64,000 nucleotides of DNA from Candidatus Gracilibacteria bacterium (lineage in GTDB: Bacteria > Patescibacteriota > Gracilibacteria > UBA1369 > UBA12473), in NCBI GenBank assembly GCA_041658685.1, contig JBAZZS010000001.1:62001-126000 (forward strand). The letters run 5' to 3'. The notes under the pieces were generated by a model. It ran no database searches and was not told the DNA's origin. It was given only the letters and a program-made list of their open reading frames with translations. The translations under genes were made by a program, and so were the position numbers. Of this stretch, positions 15,725 through 25,044 are shown one piece after another; position 1 is the first letter of the stretch; each line of letters begins with the position of its first letter.

Positions 15725-17107
15725 TTAAAAATTTGTTGTATTTCCCTCAGCTACATCCAAAATCACATCAAAGGACCGTTCGTATTTTAACGTGACATTG
15801 GCCCATGCGGAATAGTAATAATCGACCGGCCCGGTTCCCACGCCGATGGAGTCGGTTTCAATGAGTTCTCGATCTGAAAAAAGGTCAAGAATAATTTGTC
15901 CTTGCCCATCCACTTGAATCGCGGAACGGGCCTGTTCTACCGCCTCACTCGGTTCAATCGCGGTTTCTCCTGAATCGTTCGGCGTATACGTCAATCCGCC
16001 AAAAATCGCAGAGATAAAATCCCCCCATTGTTCATTCAAAGCCCCATTCCCATACGTGCTTTGAATCGTCAAAAATCCATCCGGCATTTCCACATAAAAA
16101 TCTTTGAAAGTTTCATAATTCCCCGAGTATTCCACGCCCCATACGTCAAATCCCATCGTCTCGGTTGTGTTTGAATTTAAATTGGAGTACCCCGCCATTC
16201 CGTTCATGATTTGTGTAAAATAATTGTCCCCGGACAAGCCCTCTGTATTGGAATCGACTCGAATCACCACCCGTGCGGAATTGGGAGTGGTCCGATCAAA
16301 AGAAACTTGCCCATTCGCCTCGTCCTGTGCCCATAAAATCATTTCGCCATTTATGCCATCAATGATTTGCCACCCTGTTGGCACCGGAAAAGTAATGTCA
16401 TACGCAGTATTCACGGTTGCGGGCCAATTTAAGCCCACCGGGAATTCCTCAAGGAAATTTTCCGTGATATACGACAACCGATAAATGATCTCAGCAAGAT
16501 CTCCGCGCGTCATGGCTTTTCCCGGATAAATTTTCCCTTCGCCATCCGCCACTATCAAATATTTTGCTTTGGCCGATGCTACATAACCGGCATACCAATC
16601 CCCAAAAGGAACATCGACATAAGGATTTTCCGTAGGCGTTTCAGTGGTCAAGGCATTGGTTTGCATAATGATTTTCAGCGCTTCCGCCAAATTGACCGTC
16701 TGGTTCGGCTTGAAAGTTTGGTCGTCATAACCTTTTACAATTTCCATGTCTGTGGCTTTCACCACATATTTGGTGAACCAATCCGTGAGCGAAATATCGG
16801 AATAATAAGTTTCATCAAACCCAATCACCTCCGGTACTTCAATTCCACTTCCCAATAAAACGATTTTCAAGGCTTCGGCCCGGGTCACTTCTTGATCCGG
16901 TTTAAAAGTCCCATCCTCATATCCTTGAATCACACTGCGCCCTTCCAACCATAAAATTGCGGCATAATGTTCGCTGGTTTGCGGAACATCGGTAAAAGAA
17001 GCCAAGGCAGGGGACACTTTCATGAAAAGTCCTCCAAAAGTTCCACTTACCAACATTAAAAAGATTAAAAAAACATTAAAAATCTTTAAAAAAGATGAAT
17101 TTTTCAT
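15725..17107 (-). CDS. Secreted protein with three SLH domains and C-terminal ligand-type domain
   Basis: 460 residues from the ATG at 17107. A hydrophobic signal segment covers about 5-40. Three SLH repeats follow (FTDVPQTSEHYAAILWLEGR, GYEDGTFKPDQEVTRAEALK, GYDDQTFKPNQTVNLAEALK, then a diverged AMTRGDLAEIIY). Residues from about 240 form a beta-rich domain (FPVPTGWQIIDG, Trp/Tyr-rich strands) of unknown function. SLH modules suggest attachment to the cell surface. Its start overlaps the lgt stop as ATGA, so translation is coupled to lgt. Confidence 0.82.
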   Translation of the reverse strand: MKNSSFLKIFNVFLIFLMLVSGTFGGLFMKVSPALASFTDVPQTSEHYAAILWLEGRSVIQGYEDGTFKPDQEVTRAEALKIVLLGSGIEVPEVIGFDETYYSDISLTDWFTKYVVKATDMEIVKGYDDQTFKPNQTVNLAEALKIIMQTNALTTETPTENPYVDVPFGDWYAGYVASAKAKYLIVADGEGKIYPGKAMTRGDLAEIIYRLSYITENFLEEFPVGLNWPATVNTAYDITFPVPTGWQIIDGINGEMILWAQDEANGQVSFDRTTPNSARVVIRVDSNTEGLSGDNYFTQIMNGMAGYSNLNSNTTETMGFDVWGVEYSGNYETFKDFYVEMPDGFLTIQSTYGNGALNEQWGDFISAIFGGLTYTPNDSGETAIEPSEAVEQARSAIQVDGQGQIILDLFSDRELIETDSIGVGTGPVDYYYSAWANVTLKYERSFDVILDVAEGNTTNF

Positions 17108-17889
17108 GAACGTTTTCTTAAATAAAATTTTGGAAAAAGGAAAAAGAATCCTGCAATCAAAAACATGGCAATACTTAGATGTTGTGAAATTGTGAGCCCC
17201 CAAAATCGCGGGTCCGAAAGCCCGGGCAAATCATTCGCACGGAAGAAGTCGAGAAAAAAGCGGCTGAATCCTTCCCAAATAAAGAATAAAAAAGCCAATC
17301 GCCCCGGCGTCTGTATTTTTTTACGCAACGACCAAATCACAAAAAATAAAAATAACCCGTTTAAAGAAAGGTACAACGCGGGTTCATGGCGCAACCGATC
17401 GTCTCCCGGGACCACCGATCCCCAAAAGAAAGGATGTTGCATTACGGCACCAATGTGATCTCCAATAAGATAACATCCGATGCGCCCCACAAAAATTCCG
17501 ATGGCAAGTCCGGGTGCAAACAAGTCCATGATTTTCCAGAACGATATTTTTTTCATCATCACAATCGTCCAAGTGGCCAAAAGCGCGGCAAACACCCCGC
17601 CCAAAAACACCATTCCTCCTTTCCAGACTTCAAGGATTTGGATCGGATCCCTGGCAAAATCCTCCCAAAACAAAGCTACAAAGAACAATCGTCCTCCCAC
17701 CATAGAGCTCACCAACATCCAGAAAAAAAGATCAAGAATGAGTTCATGATTCACGTTTTTGCGATCCGCCTCTCGGAATGAAATCCACAGCGCCACCAAC
17801 ATGGCGACCGCAATCATCAAACCCCAGACCTGAATTGAAATCGGGCCAATCGGAATCTCTGTGATTTTGGTGAAGGGGAGGGGGAACAT
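17104..17889 (-). CDS. lgt: Prolipoprotein diacylglyceryl transferase
   Basis: 261 residues from ATG 17889 (a TTG six codons upstream is possible). About seven membrane helices. Family hallmarks: IQVWGLMIAVAML, SSMVGGRLFFV, FAPGLAIGIFVGRIGCYLIGDH (the Lgt signature near 130-150) and RHEPALYLSLNG. It transfers diacylglycerol to the lipobox Cys of prolipoproteins, and several small lipoproteins in the window are likely substrates. It ends in TGA, overlapping the SLH gene start. Confidence 0.93.
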   Translation of the reverse strand: MFPLPFTKITEIPIGPISIQVWGLMIAVAMLVALWISFREADRKNVNHELILDLFFWMLVSSMVGGRLFFVALFWEDFARDPIQILEVWKGGMVFLGGVFAALLATWTIVMMKKISFWKIMDLFAPGLAIGIFVGRIGCYLIGDHIGAVMQHPFFWGSVVPGDDRLRHEPALYLSLNGLFLFFVIWSLRKKIQTPGRLAFLFFIWEGFSRFFLDFFRANDLPGLSDPRFWGLTISQHLSIAMFLIAGFFFLFPKFYLRKRS

Positions 17890-17928
17890 GCGAGAATTGT
17901 AGAACAAATCCGTTCAAATCACAAAAAA

Positions 17929-19539
17929 TCAGTACACCGCCTTTAAATAACAGTTTTCACAAAAAATAATCTCCGGTCGCTCGGGAGAAAAAGAGCTCGT
18001 CATTTCGGCATGGCATTGGGCACAGGGTCGTTGCCACAGTTGGCGAGGATTGCGATTTTTTAGGCGATGAGAGTGTCGACAATTAGGACATGCCTGAGGC
18101 AACGGCAAATGGTGATGTTCATAAAATTTTAATTCTTGTGTAATGATTTTGTAATGTTTTTCACACGTACTGCACGTTTTAATATTTTTTTCATTTTCAT
18201 CGGTTTTCGTTTCGTTTTTTACGAGATCCCTTTCTTGAGGAGACGGGAAATAATCTTGCGCCACAGTCTCATGATAAGCAAAAGGGCTCAGTGCCATCGG
18301 GAAAAACTGCCCCCACTCCTTGGCTTTTTGCATGGATTCAATGATTTTTGGAACAAGCGATTCATATTCTTTTTGAGTGTATTGCCGATTTAAAATGCAA
18401 TATTTTTTGTGCCTCAACCCAATACAACCCAAGAGATGTTGTGAATAATCGCATTCATTGCAATAAAAAGAGTTATGCACACCCCAACACCGTGCACATC
18501 CGATGTTCCGGGATGAATCGATCGCCGTGTTGATGCATTCATAATTCAACTCGCTGTTCATGCCGCACGTGTCCACATCTCCATTGTCTTTGGAATCGCG
18601 CCACAGATTGTAGCCATAGCGGCAATCCCACGCCTCAGACGCACAAAAACAGTGATAACAATTTTTGGAATGAGAAAGATAGTCGCCAGTGCAATCCTCG
18701 GATGCATAAATTTCAGCGTATTTATGAATGTGCGTTTTTTCCCAATCGCTAAACATTTTTTGTGTTTTTTTGAGCCAAGTCGGTTCATTTTTTTTAAACG
18801 ATTCAAGCATTTTAAAATAATCCTGCGATGAATATTGTTTATTGAAAATACAAAATTCTTTTTGCTTGAGATTGATGCAATAAAAACAGTTTTTGCATCC
18901 GATGCAATTTTTCAAAAACCACGAGTCGTAACAGGTCTGACAGTTTTGTAGAAAACAAGTGTTGTAACATTTTTGACAATGATCGCATTCGTAACAAAGT
19001 TCGCATTCGGTGCAATAAGAACAATCCGTGCAATTTTTGGATTTTTGAATCCAATACGAATAAAAACAATCTTCATTTGTACTGCTTTCCACCAGTAAAT
19101 AGCCATTTTTATTGTCTTCGCAAATATGGGTGTATTCGGAGTGCGTACTGTTGCGGTTGAGAATTGCGGGGCGAGGCACGTTGTGTAAAAGTCCTTCGAA
19201 TTGTTTAAAAAAAGAACGTGAAAAATCAAAAGAAAATCCATGCGCTAGCGGATCCCATCCATCGCTCCACCAACAACTTTGGCAGTAAATCGGAGCCTTT
19301 GCCATGGGGTGATACACGGAAATATTTTTTTTATGACACGCATCACACGTCCGTTCATAAAGATTTCTTTCATTGCGAAACGCCAAACGTCGTTGTTGTC
19401 GACAATCCGGGCATAAAACAGGCTCGGGAAGTGTAAATATCAGCCCCGCTATTTTGACGGAAAATTTTTCAAGAAAGTACACGTCCTCCTTGAGAACGGA
19501 AAAAGAGTTTTTACAGTGGGGGCATTTTTTTATAGCCAT
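17929..19539 (-). CDS. Cys-rich multi-zinc-ribbon protein, paralog 2
   Basis: 536 residues with the same plan as paralog 1: N-terminal ribbon CPHCKNSF...CPDCRQQRRLAFRNERNLY...CDACHKK...YCQSCWWSD, a central Cys/Asn/Tyr series (CTDCSYCTECELCYECDHC, NCIGCKNCFYC), IFNKQYSSQDYFK-type spacers, and a C-terminal ribbon (CSTCEKHYKI...CPNCRHSHRLKNRNPRQLW...CAQCHAEM...FCENCYLKAVY). It starts 5 nt after the hisS stop, so it is probably in the hisS transcript. Confidence 0.8.
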   Translation of the reverse strand: MAIKKCPHCKNSFSVLKEDVYFLEKFSVKIAGLIFTLPEPVLCPDCRQQRRLAFRNERNLYERTCDACHKKNISVYHPMAKAPIYCQSCWWSDGWDPLAHGFSFDFSRSFFKQFEGLLHNVPRPAILNRNSTHSEYTHICEDNKNGYLLVESSTNEDCFYSYWIQKSKNCTDCSYCTECELCYECDHCQKCYNTCFLQNCQTCYDSWFLKNCIGCKNCFYCINLKQKEFCIFNKQYSSQDYFKMLESFKKNEPTWLKKTQKMFSDWEKTHIHKYAEIYASEDCTGDYLSHSKNCYHCFCASEAWDCRYGYNLWRDSKDNGDVDTCGMNSELNYECINTAIDSSRNIGCARCWGVHNSFYCNECDYSQHLLGCIGLRHKKYCILNRQYTQKEYESLVPKIIESMQKAKEWGQFFPMALSPFAYHETVAQDYFPSPQERDLVKNETKTDENEKNIKTCSTCEKHYKIITQELKFYEHHHLPLPQACPNCRHSHRLKNRNPRQLWQRPCAQCHAEMTSSFSPERPEIIFCENCYLKAVY

Positions 19540-19544
19540 ATCCT

Positions 19545-20870
19545 TTAATACACGAAATCACTCGGGGAATACGTGTCGAGGTTTTTTACGCCAAGGACCT
19601 TGATGACCTCCTCGACCACATTGGCAAACGGGACGGTTCGTTGTTGTCCCTTTGTCATGTCGCGAATGATGATCGTGCCATCATGCACCTCGGTGATGCC
19701 CAAAATAAGCGTGTACGGTACCTTGAATTTGTCCGCCAATTTGAGCTGAGCTTTCATACTGCCTTTGCCCAAAGCTCCCACGGTTTTAATGCCGTGGTCG
19801 CGCAAATCCCAGATCAAATTGAGACATTTTTTCTTGGATTCATCCCCGAGTTGCGCTACAAAAATTTGAAGGTCGTCTTTTTGCGGGACTTGGATTTGTT
19901 CGCGTTTCATATTCGAAATGATGCGTTCAATTCCGAAAGCTATGCCCACGGCCGGAGTCGGTTGTCCTCCCAAGAGTTCAACCAGTCCGTCGTAACGTCC
20001 TCCGCCTCCGATTGCATTTTGCGCGCCTTCGCTTGTGTCCCAAAATTCAAACACGGACTTGGTGTAATAATCGAGCCCGCGCACCAATTTGTCATTTTCT
20101 TTATATTTAAGCCCCATTTCCGTAAGGTATTCGAGGAATTTTTTATGAAAATCCGCACATTCCGCACAAAGATACGTTTTTAATTTCGGGGCCAATTCCG
20201 CTAAAATTTGGCAGTCTTCTTCTTTGCAATCAAGCAAGCGCAAGGGTTTTTTGCCCAAACGATGCACACACGTTTCGCACAACGAGCGTTCTTTTCCGAT
20301 GTAATAATTTTGCAAATCCGTGATGTATTTTTCACGACACATCGGACACCCGATGCTGTTCACTTGAATGGTGAAAAGATGGGCAATCCCAAGATCTTCG
20401 ATGATTTTATTGGAAAGTTGAACCACCTGGGCATCCAGCGCCGGGTCCGATTCTCCAATGATTTCAATTCCCAGTTGCCAAAATTGACGAAAACGTCCTT
20501 TTTGAGGACGATCGTAACGAAAATGCGGTTCAATATAATAAAGTTCCACCGGCTGAGGCCATTCCTTCATCCCGTTTTGAATGTAAGAACGCACCACACC
20601 GGCCGTGCCTTCGGGCTTGAGCGTGAGAGAACGATCTTTTTTATCCATGAACGTGTACATCTCTTTTTGCACCACATCCGTGTTGTCGCCAATGGCGCGT
20701 TGGAACACATCTGTAAACTCAAAAATCGGCGTGGAGATGCGACGAAAACCGCTTTGACGACAACGATGACGAATCACTTTTTTGACATAGGTGTAGTACA
20801 AATGTTCGTCCGGCAAAATGTCGAAAACTCCAATGGGAAGATGACATTTTTTATTTTTAGCGTCGTCCAT
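19545..20870 (-). CDS. hisS: Histidyl-tRNA synthetase
   Basis: 441 residues. Class II motifs: motif 2 YYIEPHFRYDRPQKGRFRQF near 107-126, HisA RGLDYYTKSVFEF near 263 and HisB GGGGRYDGLVELLGG near 287. The C-terminal anticodon domain includes LRDHGIKTVGALGKGSMKAQ. The Cys-containing insertion (CPMCREKY, CETC, DCKEEDC, CAEC) is typical of many bacterial HisRS. Downstream, 5 nt away, is a Cys-rich protein gene. Confidence 0.96.
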   Translation of the reverse strand: MDDAKNKKCHLPIGVFDILPDEHLYYTYVKKVIRHRCRQSGFRRISTPIFEFTDVFQRAIGDNTDVVQKEMYTFMDKKDRSLTLKPEGTAGVVRSYIQNGMKEWPQPVELYYIEPHFRYDRPQKGRFRQFWQLGIEIIGESDPALDAQVVQLSNKIIEDLGIAHLFTIQVNSIGCPMCREKYITDLQNYYIGKERSLCETCVHRLGKKPLRLLDCKEEDCQILAELAPKLKTYLCAECADFHKKFLEYLTEMGLKYKENDKLVRGLDYYTKSVFEFWDTSEGAQNAIGGGGRYDGLVELLGGQPTPAVGIAFGIERIISNMKREQIQVPQKDDLQIFVAQLGDESKKKCLNLIWDLRDHGIKTVGALGKGSMKAQLKLADKFKVPYTLILGITEVHDGTIIIRDMTKGQQRTVPFANVVEEVIKVLGVKNLDTYSPSDFVY

Positions 20871-20954
20871 AGCGGGAATTTATTAAAAATTAATGAAATA
20901 AAAAGAATACACGATACCCTTCACTATACTGAAATTTAAGTTGTACGCAAGTTG

Positions 20955-21016
20955 AAATTCAAACGTTTTAATACATTAAAACAGCGAGAAAGGATCTCTC
21001 GATTTCATTTGAATTT
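20955..21016. terminator. Inverted-repeat structure after tsaD
   Basis: Outer arms AAATTCAAA (20955-20963) and TTTGAATTT (21008-21016) enclose GTTTTAA/TTAAAAC and CGAGA/TCTCG hairpins. It overlaps the tsaD stop and may terminate it, although no long U-tract follows. Confidence 0.45.
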
Positions 21017-22029
21017 TAGAACCCAACCTCGGTAGAGGCTAGGACCGAATGCTCTGGCGCATATCGTTTCGGATCAAGTTGATCGCGGAAATACCCGGCT
21101 CCGGCGATCATGGCCGCATTGTCGGTGCAGTAAATGAGTTTTACGGGAAATCGAAGGGTTACATTCGGAAGTTTTTTAATCAATCGTTCATGAACGCGAG
21201 TACGAAGTCGGGTATTCGCGGAAACCCCTCCGGCAAGATGTACTTCGCGAGCGCCATATTTTTGCGCCGCAACAATTACTTTTGTACTCAAAATATCGCA
21301 CACCGCTTCTTCAAATGATGCGGCAAGATCGGCTTTATTCAATGCAACTCCTTCTCGCTGCACCAAGCGCGAAACCGCCGATTTCAATCCGGAAAAGCTG
21401 AAGTCATACCCTTCCTTTAATAAGGCGCGAGGCAATGGATAGCAAGATTCATTACCCGTAGCGGCAAGGCGGGAAATTTCCGGGCCACCGGGATAAGGAA
21501 GATCGAGAAGTCTCGCCACTTTATCAAAGGCTTCACCCGCGGCATCATCAAGGGTGGATCCTAAGGAAACGATGTTTCCATGTCCTTTCATTAAAAAAAG
21601 CTCATTGTGCCCCCCGGAAATCGTGAGTCCCACAATCGGAAACTGAATTTCGTCCGCATTTCGATCTAAAAAATTGGCATAAATGTGGCCTTCGATATGA
21701 TTGATGGGAACGAGTTTTTTCCCACCCAAACGGGCCAACGTGCTCGCCGTATTGGTTCCGGTCAGCAAGGATGCGATCAGCCCGGGCCGGGCCGTGACCG
21801 CAATGGCGTCGATTTGTTCAAACGAGATTTTTGCCTCTTCAAGCGCTTTTTCAATGACCGGTAAAATATGAACCGTGTGTTCGCGCGCCGCCACTTCCGG
21901 CACAACGCCCCCTGTTTGCCGATGCAGATCCACCTGCGATGCAATCACATTCGACAAAACAACGCATCCGTCTCGCACCACAGCGGCCGCGGTTTCATCA
22001 CATGACGTTTCAATCCCAAGAAAAATCAT
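21016..22029 (-). CDS. tsaD: tRNA N6-adenosine threonylcarbamoyltransferase
   Basis: 337 residues. MIFLGIETSCDETAAAVV at 1-18 is the Kae1/TsaD signature, and metal-binding H111 and H115 lie in HIEGHIYANF. ISGGHNELFLM and a late NAAMIAGAGYFR are also present. It transfers threonylcarbamoyl to A37 of ANN-decoding tRNAs, a universal modification. A TATGAT box lies 5 nt before the ATG, so initiation may be leaderless. Confidence 0.96.
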   Translation of the reverse strand: MIFLGIETSCDETAAAVVRDGCVVLSNVIASQVDLHRQTGGVVPEVAAREHTVHILPVIEKALEEAKISFEQIDAIAVTARPGLIASLLTGTNTASTLARLGGKKLVPINHIEGHIYANFLDRNADEIQFPIVGLTISGGHNELFLMKGHGNIVSLGSTLDDAAGEAFDKVARLLDLPYPGGPEISRLAATGNESCYPLPRALLKEGYDFSFSGLKSAVSRLVQREGVALNKADLAASFEEAVCDILSTKVIVAAQKYGAREVHLAGGVSANTRLRTRVHERLIKKLPNVTLRFPVKLIYCTDNAAMIAGAGYFRDQLDPKRYAPEHSVLASTEVGF

Positions 22030-22092
22030 AAAAAATCATAAAAATAACATCACAAAAATGCCATTTTAAAGAGATAAGTGCAAGAAATAAAA

Positions 22093-22129
22093 AAATCCGC
22101 AAAGCCTTGAATAAAGGATTTGCGGATTT
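22093..22129 (-). terminator. Intrinsic terminator of the lipoprotein gene at 22149
   Basis: AAATCCGCAAA (22093-22103) and TTTGCGGATTT (22119-22129) form an 11-bp stem. Read on the minus strand the stem is followed by TTTTATTTC. Confidence 0.8.
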
Positions 22130-22148
22130 CAATGACAATAAAAGTCAA

Positions 22149-22346
22149 TTACTGAACCACTTCGTCCGTTGTGGGTTCTGTGGTTGGGACGGTGACATCG
22201 TCCGTGGTCGGTGCAACGACCTCATCCGTTACAGTTTCTTCGGTGGTGGTTTCGTCCGTGACGGTTTCATCCGTGTCCGGAGTTTCGCACCCGACAAACG
22301 CGAACATGAGCACACTGAGGCTCAAGAGGGCAAGAAGCTTTTTCAT
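22149..22346 (-). CDS. Small Thr/Asp-rich lipoprotein
   Basis: 65 residues from ATG 22346. MKKLLALLSLSVLMFAFVGC is a lipoprotein signal with lipobox FVGC. The mature part is a low-complexity Thr/Asp/Glu/Val chain (TDETVTDETTTEETVTDEV) and is probably disordered. Its own promoter-like TATAAT lies about 31 nt upstream, and a strong terminator follows, so it is monocistronic. The longer upstream reading is rejected because it precedes a good signal peptide. Confidence 0.75.
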   Translation of the reverse strand: MKKLLALLSLSVLMFAFVGCETPDTDETVTDETTTEETVTDEVVAPTTDDVTVPTTEPTTDEVVQ

Positions 22347-22524
22347 AGTGAAAAAAAATAAAAAATAACGAATTCCATTATACGCGGAATTGATCTGTCG
22401 TAATCTAAAAACTCTTGCAAAGAGACTGGATTTATAGCGCGGAAGATAAATTCTTTTTAACAAATTTTATTAAAAAATGGCTTATAAAAGCCGTGAGTAA
22501 GGCTTCTCGGAATGGTTTTATTCT

Positions 22525-22532
22525 GGTATAAT
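22525..22532 (+). promoter_or_regulatory. Extended -10 promoter of cca
   Basis: TGGTATAAT ending at 22532, 24 nt before the ATG. No good -35 is visible. Confidence 0.6.
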
Positions 22533-22556
22533 AATAAGTGAAAAAATAAGCAAAAA

Positions 22557-23888
22557 ATGGAAAAAACCTCCCTCAAAATTGTTAAAATTTTGCAAAAAGC
22601 AGGGTTCCAAGCGTATTGGGCCGGCGGTTGCGTGCGCGACATGTTGCTCGGCCAAGAAGCCAAAGATTACGACATCGTAACCAACGCCATTCCCGACGAA
22701 ACAGAAAAACTCCTCAAGAAAACCATTCCAATCGGTCGAAAATTCGGGGTGCTTTTGGCCCTGGAAGGAGATCATCAATTTGAAGTTGCCACCTTCCGTT
22801 CCGAAGGCACGTACACGGATTGCCGCCGTCCGGATTGCGTGGCTTTTACGCATGCGGAAGAGGATGCCAAGCGCCGCGACTTCACCGTGAACGGGATTTT
22901 TTACGACCCCATTGCCAAAAAAATCTACGATTATGTGGGGGGACAAGCCGATTTGAAAGAACGACTTTTACGATTTATTGGAGATCCGCATCAGCGCATT
23001 CAAGAGGATCATTTGAGGATTTTGCGCGCCATTCGATTTAAAAATACGTTGAATTTTCAATACCATCCGGACACGTATCAAGCCTTATGCACGCATGCCA
23101 AACTTGCGGATGAAGTGGCCGGCGAGCGCATTCAGGATGAGTTGAATAAAATGATTGTGTCAGATCGTTTTAGCGACGCACTGGAGGACATGCTCGAGAC
23201 CGGGGTGCTGAAAGAGACTTTGCCGGAAGCGTATGCCATGAAAGGCGTGCCTCAGCCCTACGAATATCACCACGAGGGCGATGTGTGGGAGCACACAAAG
23301 GAAGTGGTGGCCTCGTTGTCGAAATACGCGAGTTTGAATTTGCGGTGGGCTGCGTTTTTTCATGACATTGGCAAGCCCCCGACATTTAAGTTGGAGGAGC
23401 GAATCCGATTTGATCATCATTCGGAAGAAGGCGCGAAAATTGCAGAAATTATTTTGCGACGCCTTAAATTTCCACGAAAAGACATCGAGGAAATCGTGTG
23501 GCTCATCGAACATCACATGATGATTCAACAATTGCTCGAGATGCCGCTGGGCCGAAAACGTCATTGGTTTTTGAACCCGTGGTTCAAGGATTTATTGAGT
23601 TTGATGGAAGCGGACATTGGCGGAACGAGACCGGCAGGATACGAGCTCTACACTGCGTTGGCCGAAGAATACAACGAGACACTTAAACAAATTCCACACC
23701 CGCCCGAGCCGTTATTGGACGGCAATGACATTATGAAATTGCTGGATCTCCCCCCGGGAAAACAAGTGGGCGAAATCGCCAAACATATTCGCGAAAAACA
23801 GCTTGCGCATGAGCTGAATACCAAGGTTCAGGCCAAGGAATGGGTGAAAGAGAACTTCAGTTCATTAAATGTTCATGAAATTCATTAA
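22557..23888 (+). CDS. cca: tRNA nucleotidyltransferase (CCA-adding type) with HD domain
   Basis: 443 residues. AGGCVRDMLLG at 22-32 and DYDIVTNA at 37-44 form the nucleotidyltransferase active site. RRDFTVNGIFYDP is the class II motif B, RILRAIRFKN follows, and an HD domain holds FFHDIGKP with HH at DHHSEEGA. It adds or repairs the 3'-terminal CCA of tRNAs. The tRNA-Gly in this window already encodes CCA, so repair may be its main job for that tRNA. Confidence 0.94.
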   Translation: MEKTSLKIVKILQKAGFQAYWAGGCVRDMLLGQEAKDYDIVTNAIPDETEKLLKKTIPIGRKFGVLLALEGDHQFEVATFRSEGTYTDCRRPDCVAFTHAEEDAKRRDFTVNGIFYDPIAKKIYDYVGGQADLKERLLRFIGDPHQRIQEDHLRILRAIRFKNTLNFQYHPDTYQALCTHAKLADEVAGERIQDELNKMIVSDRFSDALEDMLETGVLKETLPEAYAMKGVPQPYEYHHEGDVWEHTKEVVASLSKYASLNLRWAAFFHDIGKPPTFKLEERIRFDHHSEEGAKIAEIILRRLKFPRKDIEEIVWLIEHHMMIQQLLEMPLGRKRHWFLNPWFKDLLSLMEADIGGTRPAGYELYTALAEEYNETLKQIPHPPEPLLDGNDIMKLLDLPPGKQVGEIAKHIREKQLAHELNTKVQAKEWVKENFSSLNVHEIH

Positions 23889-23941
23889 CGGGTCATTTTT
23901 TATTCATCATTTTTTAATTATCTTTTAATTTTCATCCTCCT

Positions 23942-24886
23942 ATGCCTCCCTGCAAATTCAATCCTTTCAAGTTCAAAGTCTCCATTGTCGGTTGCGGTAA
24001 TGTTGGCGCTTCGGCCGCGTACGCCATGATGCTCGACGGTACGCCCACGCACCTCACGCTCATCGATTTGTGCAAAGAACGAGCCGAAGGCTTGATGCTC
24101 GACATGGAGCATACCCTCGCTTTTGTGGATTACACAGAGCTCAAAGGCAGTAATAACATCGAGGATTGCAAGGATTCGAATGTGGTTTTTATCACCGCCG
24201 GCGTGCCTCAAAAACCGGGGCAATCTCGTCTCGAACTCATTGAAATCAATCGAAAAATTTTCAAAACTCTCATCCCAACAATCGTAAAAGCCGCACCTCA
24301 AGCCATTCTTGTGATTGTGAGCAATCCGGTAGATGTGCTGACTTACGAGGCGATCAAACTTGCAAAACTTCCAAAAGGGCGCGTGTTTGGAACCGGAACC
24401 ATGCTCGACACCGCGCGTTTTCAATTTCACATTGGCGAAAAACTCAACATCAGTCCGCAGAGCGTGGAAGCCTACGTTCTCGGTGAGCACGGGGACAGTT
24501 CGTTCCCGGTGTACAGTTCCGCGCAAATCGGCGGAAAGCGCTTGCTCGATTTTCCCGGATTCGGCAAACGTGGCATGGAAGCGTGCTACAAAACCACCCG
24601 CGACGCAGCGTACAACATCATTCACGACATCGGCTACACCTGTTATTCGATTGGCGTGGTCATGCGCCAAATCATGAAGCACATTTTTGAAGATTCGCGC
24701 ATCGTGGTCCCGCTTTCCCAAAAAGTCGACGGGTATTATGGAGTGAAAGACGTGTGTCTCAGCATCCCGTGTGTGTTGGGAGCTAACGGAATCGAGAGAA
24801 CTATCGATATTCCGCTGGACCGGGCCGAGCAGAAAAAACTCAAACAATGCGCAGAGTTGTTGAAGGGGTATCAGAAGGGGAAATAA
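23942..24886 (+). CDS. ldh: L-lactate dehydrogenase
   Basis: 314 residues. NAD-binding GCGNVGASAA at 17-26, AGVPQKPGQSRLEL (the Gln before KPG is the lactate-type specificity residue, where malate dehydrogenases have Arg), IVSNPVDVLTY, GTGTMLDTARF and the active-site GEHGDSSFPV. It reduces pyruvate to lactate, regenerating NAD in fermentation. ATG 23942 gives a short MPPCKFNPFKF lead. A palindromic repeat (family b) follows the stop. Confidence 0.92.
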   Translation: MPPCKFNPFKFKVSIVGCGNVGASAAYAMMLDGTPTHLTLIDLCKERAEGLMLDMEHTLAFVDYTELKGSNNIEDCKDSNVVFITAGVPQKPGQSRLELIEINRKIFKTLIPTIVKAAPQAILVIVSNPVDVLTYEAIKLAKLPKGRVFGTGTMLDTARFQFHIGEKLNISPQSVEAYVLGEHGDSSFPVYSSAQIGGKRLLDFPGFGKRGMEACYKTTRDAAYNIIHDIGYTCYSIGVVMRQIMKHIFEDSRIVVPLSQKVDGYYGVKDVCLSIPCVLGANGIERTIDIPLDRAEQKKLKQCAELLKGYQKGK

Positions 24887-24900
24887 TCCGACCCATATAA

Positions 24901-25010
24901 ACAGGCAGGAGGGAAGAGTTTTTGTGAAAATTTTTAAGGAAGAAACGCCGAGAATCATGATCCGAGGCGTTTCGCTCCCATTTGAATAAAAACTCCTTCC
25001 CTTCTGTCTG
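24901..25010. repeat. Dispersed palindromic repeat, family b, copy A
   Basis: About 110 bp. Core GAAACGCC, then ATCATGATCC, then GGCGTTTC; outer arms GAGGGAAGAGTTTTT and AAAAACTCCTTCCCT are complementary. Copies B (42598) and C (33292) share the core but have different, still complementary arms. Confidence 0.85.
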
Positions 25011-25030
25011 TATTCATTTGAGAAAGAATT

Positions 25031-25038
25031 GCTATAAT
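25031..25038 (+). promoter_or_regulatory. Extended -10 of the metalloprotease gene, leaderless
   Basis: TGCTATAAT ends at 25038, exactly 6 nt before the ATG at 25045. The initiating nucleotide should be the A of AUG. Confidence 0.6.
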
Positions 25039-25044
25039 ACCCTC

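Noticed and set aside
23942..24886. Malate dehydrogenase
   Set aside because: The specificity position before KPG is Gln, as in lactate dehydrogenases, not Arg.
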